Shown here: in pieces, positions 17,080-25,320 of the stretch
Position numbering within the stretch: the stretch's first letter is position 1
How the letters are laid out: the number at the start of each line of letters is the position of its first letter
Origin: Caulobacter sp.
GTDB taxonomy: Bacteria; Pseudomonadota; Alphaproteobacteria; Caulobacterales; Caulobacteraceae
DNA: 64,000 nt
Direction of reading: 5' to 3'
Assembly (NCBI GenBank): GCA_021741355.1
Contig: JAIOXZ010000018.1
Coordinates: 1-64,000 of the forward strand
Notes under the pieces: generated by a model
The model's database searches: none
Seen by the model: the letters and a program-made list of their open reading frames with translations, nothing else
Told to the model about the DNA's origin: nothing
Translations under genes and position numbers: made by a program

Positions 17080-17508
17080 ATGTTTCAGACGCCCGCTTCG
17101 CAGATCGGCCTGGTCATCATGGCCGCCGTCTGTCTGTTCGTCGGCTGGGCCGGCGGGCGGGCGCAGAAGGTGGCGGCGGCGGTTGTCTTCGCCGGCTGGA
17201 TCGCCTCCGCGGCGGCCGAGGACCGGACCTTCCGCAATCCCCAGTTTCTGACCATGGCGCTCGACGTCGGCCTGACGGTGATCTTCGTCACCCTGGCCCT
17301 GATCTGGCGCCCGCTCTGGCTGACCGCCCTGGCCGTCTTCCAGGTCCTGACCATGGCGACCCATTTCGCCATGATCCTGGATCCCAGGATCTGGCCCCGC
17401 GCCTCGATCACCGCCTACATGATCTGGAGCTATCTGGTGCTGGCGTCTCTCGGCTGGGGCGGGGTGGCGGGCCTGCTGGAGCGGCGGCGAGCAGCCCCGG
17501 CGCCTTAG
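17080..17508 (+). CDS. Four-helix hypothetical membrane protein
   Basis: 142-aa inner-membrane protein with hydrophobic segments near 8-26, 31-48, 60-85 and 108-130. No conserved catalytic residues are evident. The stop overlaps the stop of the convergent membrane-protein gene by four bases. A GGGGGGA tract lies about eight bases before the ATG. Function unknown. Confidence 0.65.
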   Translation: MFQTPASQIGLVIMAAVCLFVGWAGGRAQKVAAAVVFAGWIASAAAEDRTFRNPQFLTMALDVGLTVIFVTLALIWRPLWLTALAVFQVLTMATHFAMILDPRIWPRASITAYMIWSYLVLASLGWGGVAGLLERRRAAPAP

Positions 17509-18242
17509 GAAACCCCACCCGGTCCCGGGCGCCGCGGCGTGTCATCATCCAGCTTCATCCGGGACTCCCAGGGATGGCGCTGGGCGCCGTAGCGGGCCCC
17601 CGCGATGGCGCCGACGACGCCGAGCAGCATGGTCAGGAAGGCCCAGAGCGCGATCTGCGCCGTTGCATCGGCGGTCTTCTCGGCAGCCGGCTGGGCGGGT
17701 GGAGGCACGGCCGGGCCGGCATCCCCCTGAACCGGCGGGACGGCGCCGGCCGGCGGATTGTTGGGATCGACCAGCACCATCGGACCGTCCCGCTCATAGT
17801 AGATCGGCGGCGGTGGGGCATCGGCCATATCGAGCTCTGCGTTCTCGGCGGCGCCATTGAGCACCGCGGTCAGGCCCCCGTCAGCCGTCGATCCGGCGAT
17901 GAAGATGGCCATCAGGAACGCCAGGGCCCAGACGGACAGACCCTGCAGCATGCCACGGTGATGGTCGGTGAACTTCGCGGCGCGGCTTGCAACGAAGGCG
18001 CCGATGAACAGGGCGACGGCGTTGGCCAGAGCCACCCAGACCCCGGCGCCGACGCTGAAGGCGTCAGCTTCGTCGCGGCTCAGACTGAACGGATTGAGTG
18101 CGGCGGCGCCGATCGCCACCCCGAGCAGGTTCAGCATTGCGCCGATGGCCACCGCGACGATGGCGCCGGCGAGCACTGCGGGCCAGGATATCAGGGTGTG
18201 AAGCGCGTGCGGTTCATGGGTTGTGGGCTGGAATTCAGTCAC
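17505..18242 (-). CDS. Hypothetical membrane protein, YrzE/TIGR04086-like layout
   Basis: 245-aa protein. A cytosolic N-terminus leads into HTLISWPAVLAGAIVAVAIGAMLNLLG, a second helix pair near 65-90 and 100-130, a long proline-rich periplasmic or cytosolic loop (about 155-200, PPPPIYYERDG and PPAGAVPPVQG) and a last helix near 208-230. The ISW.A..AG opening resembles the PhnA-like/TIGR04086 membrane family, but that is a weak link. I chose GTG 18242, which has GGAGGA nine bases upstream, because the longer frame would run into the crotonase gene. Confidence 0.6.
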   Translation of the reverse strand: MTEFQPTTHEPHALHTLISWPAVLAGAIVAVAIGAMLNLLGVAIGAAALNPFSLSRDEADAFSVGAGVWVALANAVALFIGAFVASRAAKFTDHHRGMLQGLSVWALAFLMAIFIAGSTADGGLTAVLNGAAENAELDMADAPPPPIYYERDGPMVLVDPNNPPAGAVPPVQGDAGPAVPPPAQPAAEKTADATAQIALWAFLTMLLGVVGAIAGARYGAQRHPWESRMKLDDDTPRRPGPGGVS

Positions 18243-18318
18243 GGCCTTGGTCCTCCGGGGACGTCGGAACACGTCCTTCGCGGTGACAACGTTCTCCGGG
18301 CCGAATTGTTCTCCCGGG

Positions 18319-19128
18319 TCAGGTTCCGGTGAACGCCGGCGCCCGTTTCTCGACGTAGTGGGCGACGCCCTCCTTGAAGTCCGCCGAGGTGAAGCTGTCC
18401 TGCATGTCGCCGTTGGCGGTCTCGATGGCGTCGCCGAGGCCCTGGAACTGCGCACCCCAGATCTCGGCCTTCATCACCCGCATGGAGCGGGGCGAGACCT
18501 CCGTGGCCAGCATCCGGGCGTAGGCCATCACCTCGCCCATGAAGCCCTCGGCCGGGATAACGCGATTGACCAGGCCGATGCGCTCGGCCTCGGCGGCGGT
18601 CACCCGGCGCGCGGAGAACAGCAGGTCGGCGGCGTGGGCGATGCCGACGAGTCGCGGCAGCAGCCAGCTGATCCCGTGCTCGGCGATCAGGCCGCGCCGC
18701 GAGAAGGCGGTGGTGAACACCGCGGTGTCGGCCGCGAACCGGATATCGGTGTAGAGCGCCATCACCATCCCCAGCCCGGCGCAGGCGCCGTTGATCGCCC
18801 CGATGATCGGCTTGGGCACGCTGGGGAAGTAGGAATAGGTCTTGCTGAAATCCTCCCGCGCCTCGGGGTCGAACGGACCGTCTGCGACCGCCGCCCGGGT
18901 CCCCGCGCCGATGCCCTGCAGCGCGTTCATGTCGGCCCCGGCGCAGAAGCCGCGGCCGGCGCCGGTCAGCACGATCACCCGCACGGCCGGATCATCGCTC
19001 GCCGCGCGCATCGCGGCCCGCACCTCGACATGCATCTGGCCGGTCCAGGCGTTCAGCCGGTCGGGCCGGTTGAGGGTCACCACCGCGACGCCGTCCTCGA
19101 CCTGATAGAGAATGTCCTGATAGCTCAT
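18319..19128 (-). CDS. Enoyl-CoA hydratase/isomerase-family (crotonase) protein
   Basis: 269-aa crotonase-fold protein. The oxyanion-hole segments are GAGRGFCAGADM near 65 and NGACAGLGMVMAL near 113. The two catalytic Glu of classical hydratases are absent: the positions align to Val and Phe. An acidic residue in GLIAEHGISWLLPRLVG occupies the place of the catalytic Asp of PaaG-type isomerases. An isomerase or related acyl-CoA reaction is therefore more likely than plain hydration. It is divergent from a second crotonase, with 59 bases between starts. Confidence 0.8.
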   Translation of the reverse strand: MSYQDILYQVEDGVAVVTLNRPDRLNAWTGQMHVEVRAAMRAASDDPAVRVIVLTGAGRGFCAGADMNALQGIGAGTRAAVADGPFDPEAREDFSKTYSYFPSVPKPIIGAINGACAGLGMVMALYTDIRFAADTAVFTTAFSRRGLIAEHGISWLLPRLVGIAHAADLLFSARRVTAAEAERIGLVNRVIPAEGFMGEVMAYARMLATEVSPRSMRVMKAEIWGAQFQGLGDAIETANGDMQDSFTSADFKEGVAHYVEKRAPAFTGT

Positions 19129-19187
19129 GGCGGCCTCCCGTTTCTGTTTGGCGGGAGGGTAGACGAGCAGCAGCGGGAGTCGAGGCG

Positions 19188-20021
19188 ATGAAGGGTGTGG
19201 CGTTCGGGCGGACCACCTACGAGACCCTGCTGTGCGACCGGCCCGCCGCCGGCGTGGCGCGCATCACCCTCAACCGGCCGGGCGCGATGAACGCCTACAG
19301 CTACGCCATGACCCAGGACCTGCAGGCGGCGATCGGCGCGTTCCGCGACGACGACGCCCTGAAGGTGCTGATCCTCACGGGCGCCGGCGAGCGGGCCTTC
19401 TGCACGGGCGGCGACATCTCGGGGAACGACCCGGAGCACTCGGCCCATGTCGCCTCCGCGCCGATGGGCCATGGGCGCGAGATGCGCGAGGGCATGCAGG
19501 CGGTGGTGCTGGCGCTGCGCCGGCTGGACAAGCCGTCGATCGCCATGGTGCGCGGCTATGCGGTGGCCGGGGGTCTCGCGCTGGCCTGCGCCTGCGATTT
19601 CCGGCTGGCGGCGGAGAGCGCGAAGCTGGGCGACACCAGCAACAAGGTCGGCCTGCTGCCGGACGAAGGCGGCGCCTGGCTGTTCCCGCGCCTGATGGGC
19701 CTCGACCGCGCGCTGAAGATGACCCTGCTGAGCGAGATCTATGACGCGACGACGGCGGCGGGCCTGGGGTTGGCGACCGAGGTCGTGGAGGACGGGTCGC
19801 TGGATGAGCGGACTTTGGAGTTTGCCTCAGCCCTGGCCACCCGCGCCCCGCTGGCCGTCCGCCTGAGCAAGACGATGATGATGCGCGCCGGCCAGATCAG
19901 CCTCGAGGACTCCCTGATCGACGCCCAGCACGCGGTGATGATCGCCAACCCCAGCGCGGATGTGCGGGAAGGGATCAAGGCGTTCCGGGAGAAGCGGTCG
20001 CCGAAGTTCGAGGGGCGGTAG
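19188..20021 (+). CDS. Enoyl-CoA hydratase/isomerase-family (crotonase) protein
   Basis: 277-aa crotonase. Oxyanion-hole loops are GAGERAFCTGGDISG near 64 and GYAVAGGLALACACD near 120. As in its divergent partner, the classical Glu pair is missing and the acidic residues lie in VGLLPDEGGAWLFPRLMG, the PaaG-like position. These proteins often act in ring-derived or branched acyl-CoA degradation, including CoA-ring isomerisation; the actual substrate is not shown. The 3' end overlaps the convergent GIY-YIG gene by 47 bases. Confidence 0.8.
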   Translation: MKGVAFGRTTYETLLCDRPAAGVARITLNRPGAMNAYSYAMTQDLQAAIGAFRDDDALKVLILTGAGERAFCTGGDISGNDPEHSAHVASAPMGHGREMREGMQAVVLALRRLDKPSIAMVRGYAVAGGLALACACDFRLAAESAKLGDTSNKVGLLPDEGGAWLFPRLMGLDRALKMTLLSEIYDATTAAGLGLATEVVEDGSLDERTLEFASALATRAPLAVRLSKTMMMRAGQISLEDSLIDAQHAVMIANPSADVREGIKAFREKRSPKFEGR

Positions 20022-20268
20022 GGGCCTGCCAAAGCCGCTTTGTTGCGAAGGCCTGTCCGGAACCGGACTTCAGGTACTTTTCGAAAGCCGCTGCCTTGGT
20101 TCGCGTATCAAAAGCGATGTAGATCACAAGTCGCCAGGGCCGGTATTTCGACGTGTGTGGCGAGCGGCCGGCGTTGTGTGCGGCGAGGCGCGCCTTCAGG
20201 TCCTCGGTCAGGCCGATGTATCGCCGACCGGGCTCGCCCACGCTCTCCAGGAGGTACACGTAGTGCAT
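19975..20268 (-). CDS. GIY-YIG nuclease-superfamily protein
   Basis: 97-aa protein of the UPF0213/YhbQ-like GIY-YIG group: YVYLLES at the start (first Tyr motif), RRYIGLTEDLKARLAAHNAG with the catalytic Tyr and Arg, SKYRPWRLVIYIAF and FEKYLKSGSGQAF. The catalytic Glu that follows in active nucleases is at AAAFEKYLK. Small members of this type are common and mostly uncharacterised; DNA repair roles have been proposed. It overlaps the end of the convergent crotonase gene by 47 bases, so the C-terminal tail may differ from relatives. Confidence 0.8.
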   Translation of the reverse strand: MHYVYLLESVGEPGRRYIGLTEDLKARLAAHNAGRSPHTSKYRPWRLVIYIAFDTRTKAAAFEKYLKSGSGQAFATKRLWQAPTAPRTSATASPGTP

Positions 20269-20321
20269 AGGTGCATCCTATGCGCGCTCCGGCTCGATTT
20301 GCAATGTGGAGGCGGTCGCCC

Positions 20322-20390
20322 GTCCTTCTTCGCCAAGGCTTCGAAGGACACGCCTTCGCCCAAGATGCGGTTCCGGGTGGCTTGCCACCC
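20322..20390. repeat. Two short palindromes downstream of tRNA-Val
   Basis: GTCCTTC (20322-20328) pairs with GAAGGAC (20343-20349), and GGGTGGC-TT-GCCACCC (20375-20390) forms a perfect seven-base-pair hairpin. The first is a variant of the dispersed palindromic intergenic elements of this genome. The second lies 20 bases after the 3' end of the minus-strand tRNA but lacks a T tract. Confidence 0.6.
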
Positions 20391-20410
20391 GAAGCCCGCA
20401 GGGCGAAGGG

Positions 20411-20485
20411 TGGTGGACACGACTGGGATTGAACCAGTGACCCCCTCGATGTCAACGAGGTGCTCTCCCGCTGAGCTACGCGTCC
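20411..20485 (-). tRNA. tRNA-Val (GAC)
   Basis: A 75-nt cloverleaf with encoded CCA. Acceptor stem GGACGCG / CGTGTCC, D stem GCTC / GAGC, anticodon stem CCTCG / CGAGG with loop TTGACAT (anticodon GAC), variable GGGTC, T stem ACTGG / CCAGT with loop TTCAATC. The one non-Watson-Crick acceptor pair is G-U. Confidence 0.95.
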
Positions 20486-20557
20486 TTACCGGGGAGGCCG
20501 GGGATATAGCGATGCTTTTCGCGGCGCGCAACCGTCCGCGCGCGTTCGTGAAAAGCC

Positions 20558-20917
20558 TCAGGCCGCGGCCATCATCCGTTCGACCTCGGTGACGATGTCG
20601 CGCAGGTGGACCGGCTTGCTGAGCACCTTGGCGCCGGCCGGGGCGCGCTCGCCGGCGGTCAGGGCCACGGCGGCGAAACCGGTGATGAACATGATCCGCA
20701 GGCCAGGATGCCGGGCGGCGGCGTGGCGGGCGACCTCGATGCCATCCATGCCGGGCATGACGATGTCGGTCAGCAGCAGGTCCCAGTCCTGGTCGAGAAC
20801 GGCGTGCGCCTCCTCGCCGTCGGCGCAGGCGGTCACCTCGTAACCGGCGCGCTCGAGCGCCCGCGTCAGGAAGTTGCGCAGGGAATCATCGTCTTCGGCC
20901 AGGAGAATGCGCGGCAT
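20558..20917 (-). CDS. cpdR: Cell-cycle response regulator CpdR
   Basis: 119-aa single-domain receiver. Acidic pocket D9-D10, phospho-acceptor Asp51 in LLTDIVMPGMDGIE, Thr79 in MFITGFAAVAL and the conserved Lys101 in KVLSKPVHLRDIV. The strings LLLTDIVMPGMDG, MFITGFAAVAL and KVLSKP..LR are the CpdR hallmark. Unphosphorylated CpdR primes ClpXP for degradation of CtrA-pathway and PdeA substrates and is switched off by the CckA-ChpT phosphorelay. It diverges from an N-formylglutamate amidohydrolase gene, a neighbour pairing common in alphaproteobacteria. Confidence 0.9.
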   Translation of the reverse strand: MPRILLAEDDDSLRNFLTRALERAGYEVTACADGEEAHAVLDQDWDLLLTDIVMPGMDGIEVARHAAARHPGLRIMFITGFAAVALTAGERAPAGAKVLSKPVHLRDIVTEVERMMAAA

Positions 20918-21057
20918 GGTCGGAAAACGGCCCCCGGTGAAACTTGCGACAGTGGCGCACCTTAGACCGTCAGGCGTAAAGGCGCGATGAACCTCTCCTT
21001 TCGGACGAGTGTCGAAAGGCTTTGACCCGCCCCCACCCGGCCGCGATCATCGCCGCA

Positions 21058-21963
21058 ATGGATGTCTGGCGAGGAGCAACGGCGCTGAACGAGGCGGAGG
21101 CGATGGCCGCCGCCTTTCAGGTCGTGGCCGCCGATCCGCCGCCGACGCCGCTGGTGTTCGCCTCGCCGCACTCCGGGCGACACTATCCGGCCGTCATGCT
21201 CGACGCCGCTGCGGTCGACGCCGAGGCGCTGCGCCGGTCGGAGGACGCCTTTGTCGACGAACTGATCGCCCCGGCCGCCGCTGCCGGCGCCGCGGTGATC
21301 ACCGCCCGCTACGGCCGGGCCTGGATGGATCTGAACCGCGAGCCCTGGGAACTGGACCCGGCGATGTTCAGCGACGAGTTGCCGGACTTCGCCAGGGGCC
21401 GCACCGCGCGCGTCGCCGCCGGTCTGGGCGCCATCGCCCGCCTGGCCGCCGAGGGCCGCGAGATCTACGCCCGGAAGCTGACCTTCGCCGAGGCGAAAGC
21501 CCGGGTGGAGTCGACCCACCTGCCCTATCACGACGCGCTCGACCGGCTGCTGGCCCGGGCGCGGGGCGCGTATGGCCTGGCGGTGCTGATCGACTGGCAC
21601 TCGATGCCCGAAGCCGCCGCCCGCACGGCGGTCACCCCGCGCCACGGCAAGGGCTGCGACATCGTGCTGGGCGACCGCTTCGGCGCCGCCTGCACCCGCA
21701 AGCTGACCGATCTGGTCGAGCGCGAGCTGGAGGGCATGGGCTATCGCGTCGCCCGCAACGCGCCCTACGCCGGCGGCTACACCACCGAACACTACGGCCG
21801 GCCCGCCAGCCGCACCCACGCCCTGCAGATCGAGATCAGCCGCGCGCTCTATCTGGATGAGAAGACCCTGGAGCCGACCCCGGGCCTGGCGAAGCTGACG
21901 GCCGATGTGGGCCGGCTGACGGCCGTGCTGGCCGAGACCTGGCCGAAGCTGCGCCCGGCCTGA
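21058..21963 (+). CDS. N-formylglutamate amidohydrolase
   Basis: About 301-aa zinc enzyme. Diagnostic segments are LVFASPHSGRHYP with the metal His, RSEDAFVDEL, RAWMDLNREPWELDP, IDWHSMP with a second metal-site His, and the C-terminal EHYGRPASRTHALQIEISRALYLDE. It hydrolyses N-formyl-L-glutamate to formate and glutamate, the last step of one histidine-degradation route, though no hut genes are nearby. The start is uncertain: ATG 21058 is given, while ATG 21103 has a GGAGG-like site and would still keep the full domain. Confidence 0.85.
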   Translation: MDVWRGATALNEAEAMAAAFQVVAADPPPTPLVFASPHSGRHYPAVMLDAAAVDAEALRRSEDAFVDELIAPAAAAGAAVITARYGRAWMDLNREPWELDPAMFSDELPDFARGRTARVAAGLGAIARLAAEGREIYARKLTFAEAKARVESTHLPYHDALDRLLARARGAYGLAVLIDWHSMPEAAARTAVTPRHGKGCDIVLGDRFGAACTRKLTDLVERELEGMGYRVARNAPYAGGYTTEHYGRPASRTHALQIEISRALYLDEKTLEPTPGLAKLTADVGRLTAVLAETWPKLRPA

Positions 21964-21982
21964 GCCTTCCAGGGCGCAGGCC

Positions 21983-22063
21983 AAAAAAAAGCGGCGACCG
22001 AAGTCGCCGCAGTTCATTAGGGAGGAAACGCCCAGGAAGGGCAGAGGGGCCGGAGCCGCCTAA
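21983..22063 (-). ncRNA. Candidate trans-acting sRNA with CCTCC motif and intrinsic terminator
   Basis: On the minus strand a perfect 8-bp hairpin, GCGGCGAC-TTCG-GTCGCCGC (22010 to 21991), is followed by eight T (21990-21983): a textbook intrinsic terminator. No minus-strand gene lies upstream for it to end. About 15 bases before the stem the transcript contains GTTTCCTCCCTAA, an anti-Shine-Dalgarno motif typical of alphaproteobacterial regulatory RNAs. TTGTCT and TAATTT, 16 bases apart, could be -35 and -10 elements that place the 5' end near 22063, giving about 80 nt. The 5' end is inferred. Confidence 0.55.
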
Positions 22064-22077
22064 CAACTCCAAATTAG

Positions 22078-22090
22078 TGTGCGGCGCACA
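22078..22090. promoter_or_regulatory. Inverted repeat TGTGC-GGC-GCACA
   Basis: A perfect five-base dyad just upstream of the candidate sRNA promoter on the minus strand. It has the same TGC-N3-GCA core and half-site as the dyad at 22187-22203 and overlaps the predicted promoter spacer, so it could be an operator. Confidence 0.4.
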
Positions 22091-22186
22091 AAAGACAAGG
22101 ACAAAACATGCGCCGAACCCGAGTTTCTTTGTGCCCGGCTTTCAGAAATCCTTGTTCCCTTGGGGCATTCTTGTCATTCGGGTGTC

Positions 22187-22203
22187 ATTGTGCGATGCAC
22201 AAT
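22187..22203. promoter_or_regulatory. Inverted repeat ATTGTGC-GAT-GCACAAT
   Basis: A perfect seven-base dyad in the 402-base gene-free region between the amidohydrolase gene and typA. It shares the TGTGC half-site with the dyad at 22078-22090; a further half-site, TTTGTGC, lies at 22128-22134. The remainder of this stretch is A/T-rich (for example 22230-22250) and probably holds the typA promoter; no other gene is visible. Confidence 0.4.
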
Positions 22204-22365
22204 ATCCAAGCGCCCGGCGCCGCAATTCATTGATTGGTGAATAAATACAGCCGTTTGACGGCGCCCCGGTCCGCGTCACTCCCCCGGGGTGGCTAAACCC
22301 GGCCGGCTCGCGTACAAGCGCGCGCCTTCCGCTCCCGCTCGCCCGTTCCGTAAAAAAGTCGTCTC

Positions 22366-24201
22366 ATGTCCCTGCGAAATATCGCCATCATCGCCCACGT
22401 CGACCATGGCAAGACCACCCTGGTTGACCAGTTGCTCGCCCAGTCGGGCGTGTTCCGAGCCAACGAGGCGCAGACCGAGCGCGCGATGGACTCCAACGAC
22501 CAGGAGCGCGAGCGCGGCATCACCATCCTGGCCAAGTGCACCAGCGTGCTGTGGCACGGCGAGGCGGGCGACACCCGCATCAACATCATCGACACCCCGG
22601 GCCATGCCGACTTCGGCGGCGAAGTCGAACGCATCCTCGGCATGGTGGACGGCTGCGTCCTGCTGGTGGACGCCGAAGAGGGCGTCATGCCCCAGACCAA
22701 GTTCGTGCTCGGCAAGGCGCTGAAGATGGGCCTGAAACCCATCGTCTGCCTCAACAAGGTCGACCGGCCGCACGCCGATCCCGACCGTGTCCTGAACGAC
22801 GCCTTCGATCTGTTCGCCATCATGGGCGCGACGGACGAGCAGCTCGACTTCCCGCACATCTACGCCAGCGGCAAGCAGGGCTGGGCGACGATGGATATGG
22901 CCAAGCCCAACGACAACCTGGGCCCGCTGTTCGACCTGATCGTCAAGCACGTCCCGAGCCCCAAGGCCGAGGTCCGCAAGGAAGAGCCGTTCCAGATGCT
23001 GGCGGTGCTGATCGAAAGCGACCCCTTCCTGGGCCGCCTGCTGACCGGCCGCATCGAGGCCGGCAAGGCCGTCCCGGGTATGTCGATCAAGGCCCTGTCG
23101 CGCGACGGCAAGGAAATCGAGCGCGGCCGCATCACCAAGGTGCTGGCCTTCCGCGGCCTGAAGCGCCAGCCGATCGACGAGCCGGCCGAAGCGGGCGACA
23201 TCATCGCCATCGCCGGCCTGAGCAAGGCCACCGTGGCCGACACCCTCTGCGCGATGGATCTGACCGAGGCCCTGCCTGCCCAGCCGATCGATCCGCCGAC
23301 CATCTCCATGACCGTCTCGGTCAACGACAGCCCCCTGGCCGGCCGCGAGGGCGACAAGGTGCAGAGCCGCGTGATCCGCGACCGCCTGCTGAAGGAAGCC
23401 GAGAGCAACGTCGCCATCAAGGTCAGCGAGACCGCCGAGCGCGACGCCTATGAAGTCGCCGGCCGCGGCGAACTGCAGCTGGGCGTGCTGATCGAAAGCA
23501 TGCGCCGCGAAGGCTTCGAGGTCTCCATCAGCCGTCCGCGCGTGGTCTTCCAGACCGACCCGGAAACCGGCGAACGCCTCGAGCCGATGGAAGACATCCA
23601 GATCGACGTCGATGACGAGTTCAGCGGCATCGTCATCGAGAAGCTCAGCGCCCGGAAGGCCGAGCTGAAGGACATGGGCCCCTCGGGCGGCGGCAAGACC
23701 CGCATCCAGCTGCTGGCCCCCTCGCGCTCGCTGATCGGCTACCAGGGCGAGTTCCTGACCGACACCCGCGGCTCGGGCGTGCTGAACCGCGTGTTCAGCC
23801 ACTACGAGCCCTACAAGGGTCCGATCGACCAGCAGCGCAAGGGCGTGCTGATCTCCAACTCCGACGGCGAAACGGCGGCCTACGCCCTGTGGAACCTCGA
23901 GGATCGCGGCACGATGTTCGTCGGCGGCGGCGAGAAGACCTATGAGGGCATGATCATCGGCGAGAACGCCCGCACGGACGACCTCGACGTCAACCCGATG
24001 AAGGCCAAGCAGCTGACCAACGTCCGCGCCAGCGGCAAGGACGAAGCCATCCGCCTGACCCCCCCGCGCCGCCCGACCCTGGAACAGGCCATCGCCTACA
24101 TCCAGGAAGACGAACTGGTCGAGGTCACCCCGAAGAACATCCGCCTGCGGAAGAAGGTCCTGAACCCGAGCTTCCGCAAGCGCCGCGTCAAGGACGAGTA
24201 G
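22366..24201 (+). CDS. typA: Translational GTPase TypA/BipA
   Basis: 611-aa ribosome-associated GTPase. G1 [10 protein letters not shown] (residues 9-18), switch I/G2 ERGITI, G3 [12 protein letters not shown]4 NKVD and G5-equivalent SGKQGW are all present, followed by EF-G-like domains II, III and V and the BipA-specific C-terminal domain. TypA assists ribosome assembly and stress or cold adaptation. No Shine-Dalgarno is obvious before the ATG. A terminator follows the gene about 70 bases downstream. Confidence 0.95.
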   Translation: MSLRNIAIIAHVDHGKTTLVDQLLAQSGVFRANEAQTERAMDSNDQERERGITILAKCTSVLWHGEAGDTRINIIDTPGHADFGGEVERILGMVDGCVLLVDAEEGVMPQTKFVLGKALKMGLKPIVCLNKVDRPHADPDRVLNDAFDLFAIMGATDEQLDFPHIYASGKQGWATMDMAKPNDNLGPLFDLIVKHVPSPKAEVRKEEPFQMLAVLIESDPFLGRLLTGRIEAGKAVPGMSIKALSRDGKEIERGRITKVLAFRGLKRQPIDEPAEAGDIIAIAGLSKATVADTLCAMDLTEALPAQPIDPPTISMTVSVNDSPLAGREGDKVQSRVIRDRLLKEAESNVAIKVSETAERDAYEVAGRGELQLGVLIESMRREGFEVSISRPRVVFQTDPETGERLEPMEDIQIDVDDEFSGIVIEKLSARKAELKDMGPSGGGKTRIQLLAPSRSLIGYQGEFLTDTRGSGVLNRVFSHYEPYKGPIDQQRKGVLISNSDGETAAYALWNLEDRGTMFVGGGEKTYEGMIIGENARTDDLDVNPMKAKQLTNVRASGKDEAIRLTPPRRPTLEQAIAYIQEDELVEVTPKNIRLRKKVLNPSFRKRRVKDE

Positions 24202-24269
24202 GGGCTGGCGGGGGCGGGTTCGCATTGCAGGGCAAAGCGTACGTGTCCCCGATCAGTGGCCGGCGATTG

Positions 24270-24302
24270 AAGGCGGGACGCAGCGATGCGGCCCGCCTTT
24301 TT
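24270..24302 (+). terminator. Rho-independent terminator after typA
   Basis: AAGGCGGG (24270-24277) pairs with CCCGCCTT (24292-24299) over a 14-base loop and runs into a short T tract (TTTTT). It separates typA from the lower-G+C island. Confidence 0.75.
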
Positions 24303-24409
24303 CGTTTGGGGGAAGCGGAGAAGGAGCCCGCGCGTGCGGGGCGCTTCGCTTGCCGGTGACCCTACTTCGGGCCGCATCTGAATCACTGCGAGCTTTTGGA
24401 ATCTCAGCG

Positions 24410-25207
24410 CTAAGCGCCGCCTTCCATGTGGTAGAATTGGTCGGCCTCGTCGAAGGTCAATTGCATGCCTTTCACCTCGAAAAGCCCGCAGTTGATCAGC
24501 TCGGCCGCCTCGGTGTCGAAGAGCGCAATGTTGAAGCCGTCATCACCGAAGTTGCTTTTGTAGACGACGCCATCGGCACCAGCGTGCTTGAAGAGTTCGG
24601 CGAGGATTTGGGTGGCAGCGTAGTCGGCTTGGTCGCCGGAACGCGTCATCGGCTCGGCGAACGCGCGATCAATGTGCGCCCAGACCGCGTTGGTGCGCTC
24701 TTCCTCAGGCGGCTCGTACATGCCGTCGTCTACGTTGAAGAAGAGCGGGTTGGCATTGGGGCGCCGGGCGCAATCGATCACCGTTAGGGACCGTGTCGTC
24801 CGGAACTGGCCGCACGACACGTATGAACCGATCCAAGGGCGAACCTCGGAGATGGCCGCTTCTTTCGTCGTCGCCAGATAGAGACATGGGATGCCGCGAG
24901 GATTGGCGCGACCATCCGAGGCACGCCCTAGTAGGGGTTTCATCCGATCGCGTGGATGGGCGCAGGGAATCTCGTCATCGACGCCGTCTCCGATCGGTCG
25001 CCAATCATGGCCGACCTGCGCCCGCCAAAAGAGTCGCCCCTTTGGTAGGTTTACCCTGCGACTTTCACTGGTGGTCAGGACGGAGGCCAGAAACGCTTCA
25101 ATCTCGACCGACCGGATGTATCGAAACTCCCGGTTCACCGAGCGCGCGAAATTCCAGTAGCTGCGCCACGATGGAAACGGCCCGGGATCGGCGGTGGTGT
25201 CGGCCAT
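24410..25207 (-). CDS. RES-domain protein (NAD+ phosphorylase-type toxin family)
   Basis: 265-aa protein with a RES domain from about 55 to 235. The namesake residues are visible: Arg62 in LFWRAQ, Glu121 in AISEVRPW and Ser218 in VVYKSN, with Tyr110 in CLYLAT. Characterised RES toxins (for example Mycobacterium MbcT and Pseudomonas Res) degrade cellular NAD+. The usual partner is an Xre/MbcA antitoxin; none adjoins this gene. A 55-aa N-terminal extension is unassigned. G+C is lower than in flanking genes. It lies 113 bases downstream of the DUF3644 gene on the same strand. Confidence 0.75.
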   Translation of the reverse strand: MADTTADPGPFPSWRSYWNFARSVNREFRYIRSVEIEAFLASVLTTSESRRVNLPKGRLFWRAQVGHDWRPIGDGVDDEIPCAHPRDRMKPLLGRASDGRANPRGIPCLYLATTKEAAISEVRPWIGSYVSCGQFRTTRSLTVIDCARRPNANPLFFNVDDGMYEPPEEERTNAVWAHIDRAFAEPMTRSGDQADYAATQILAELFKHAGADGVVYKSNFGDDGFNIALFDTEAAELINCGLFEVKGMQLTFDEADQFYHMEGGA

Positions 25208-25320
25208 GACATTTCCCTAAGCGCCCGCCGTCGGGCCTTGGTCGCAAGTCTAGGTGTGGATCGGAAGTTCGGTTGCCGTTTGTTCCGAGTTCGTGGACGA
25301 CCCCGCCCAATCAGGCGTCA

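Noticed and set aside
22141-22200. EcfG (sigma-T) promoter for the candidate sRNA
   Set aside because: GGGAAC is present on the minus strand but no CGTT lies 16-17 bases further on; the distance to the terminator would also give a longer RNA.
22276-24225. 649-codon open frame antisense to typA
   Set aside because: It is the exact antisense shadow of a certain gene in high-G+C DNA; the product is low-complexity His/Asp/Leu/Arg sequence without any domain.
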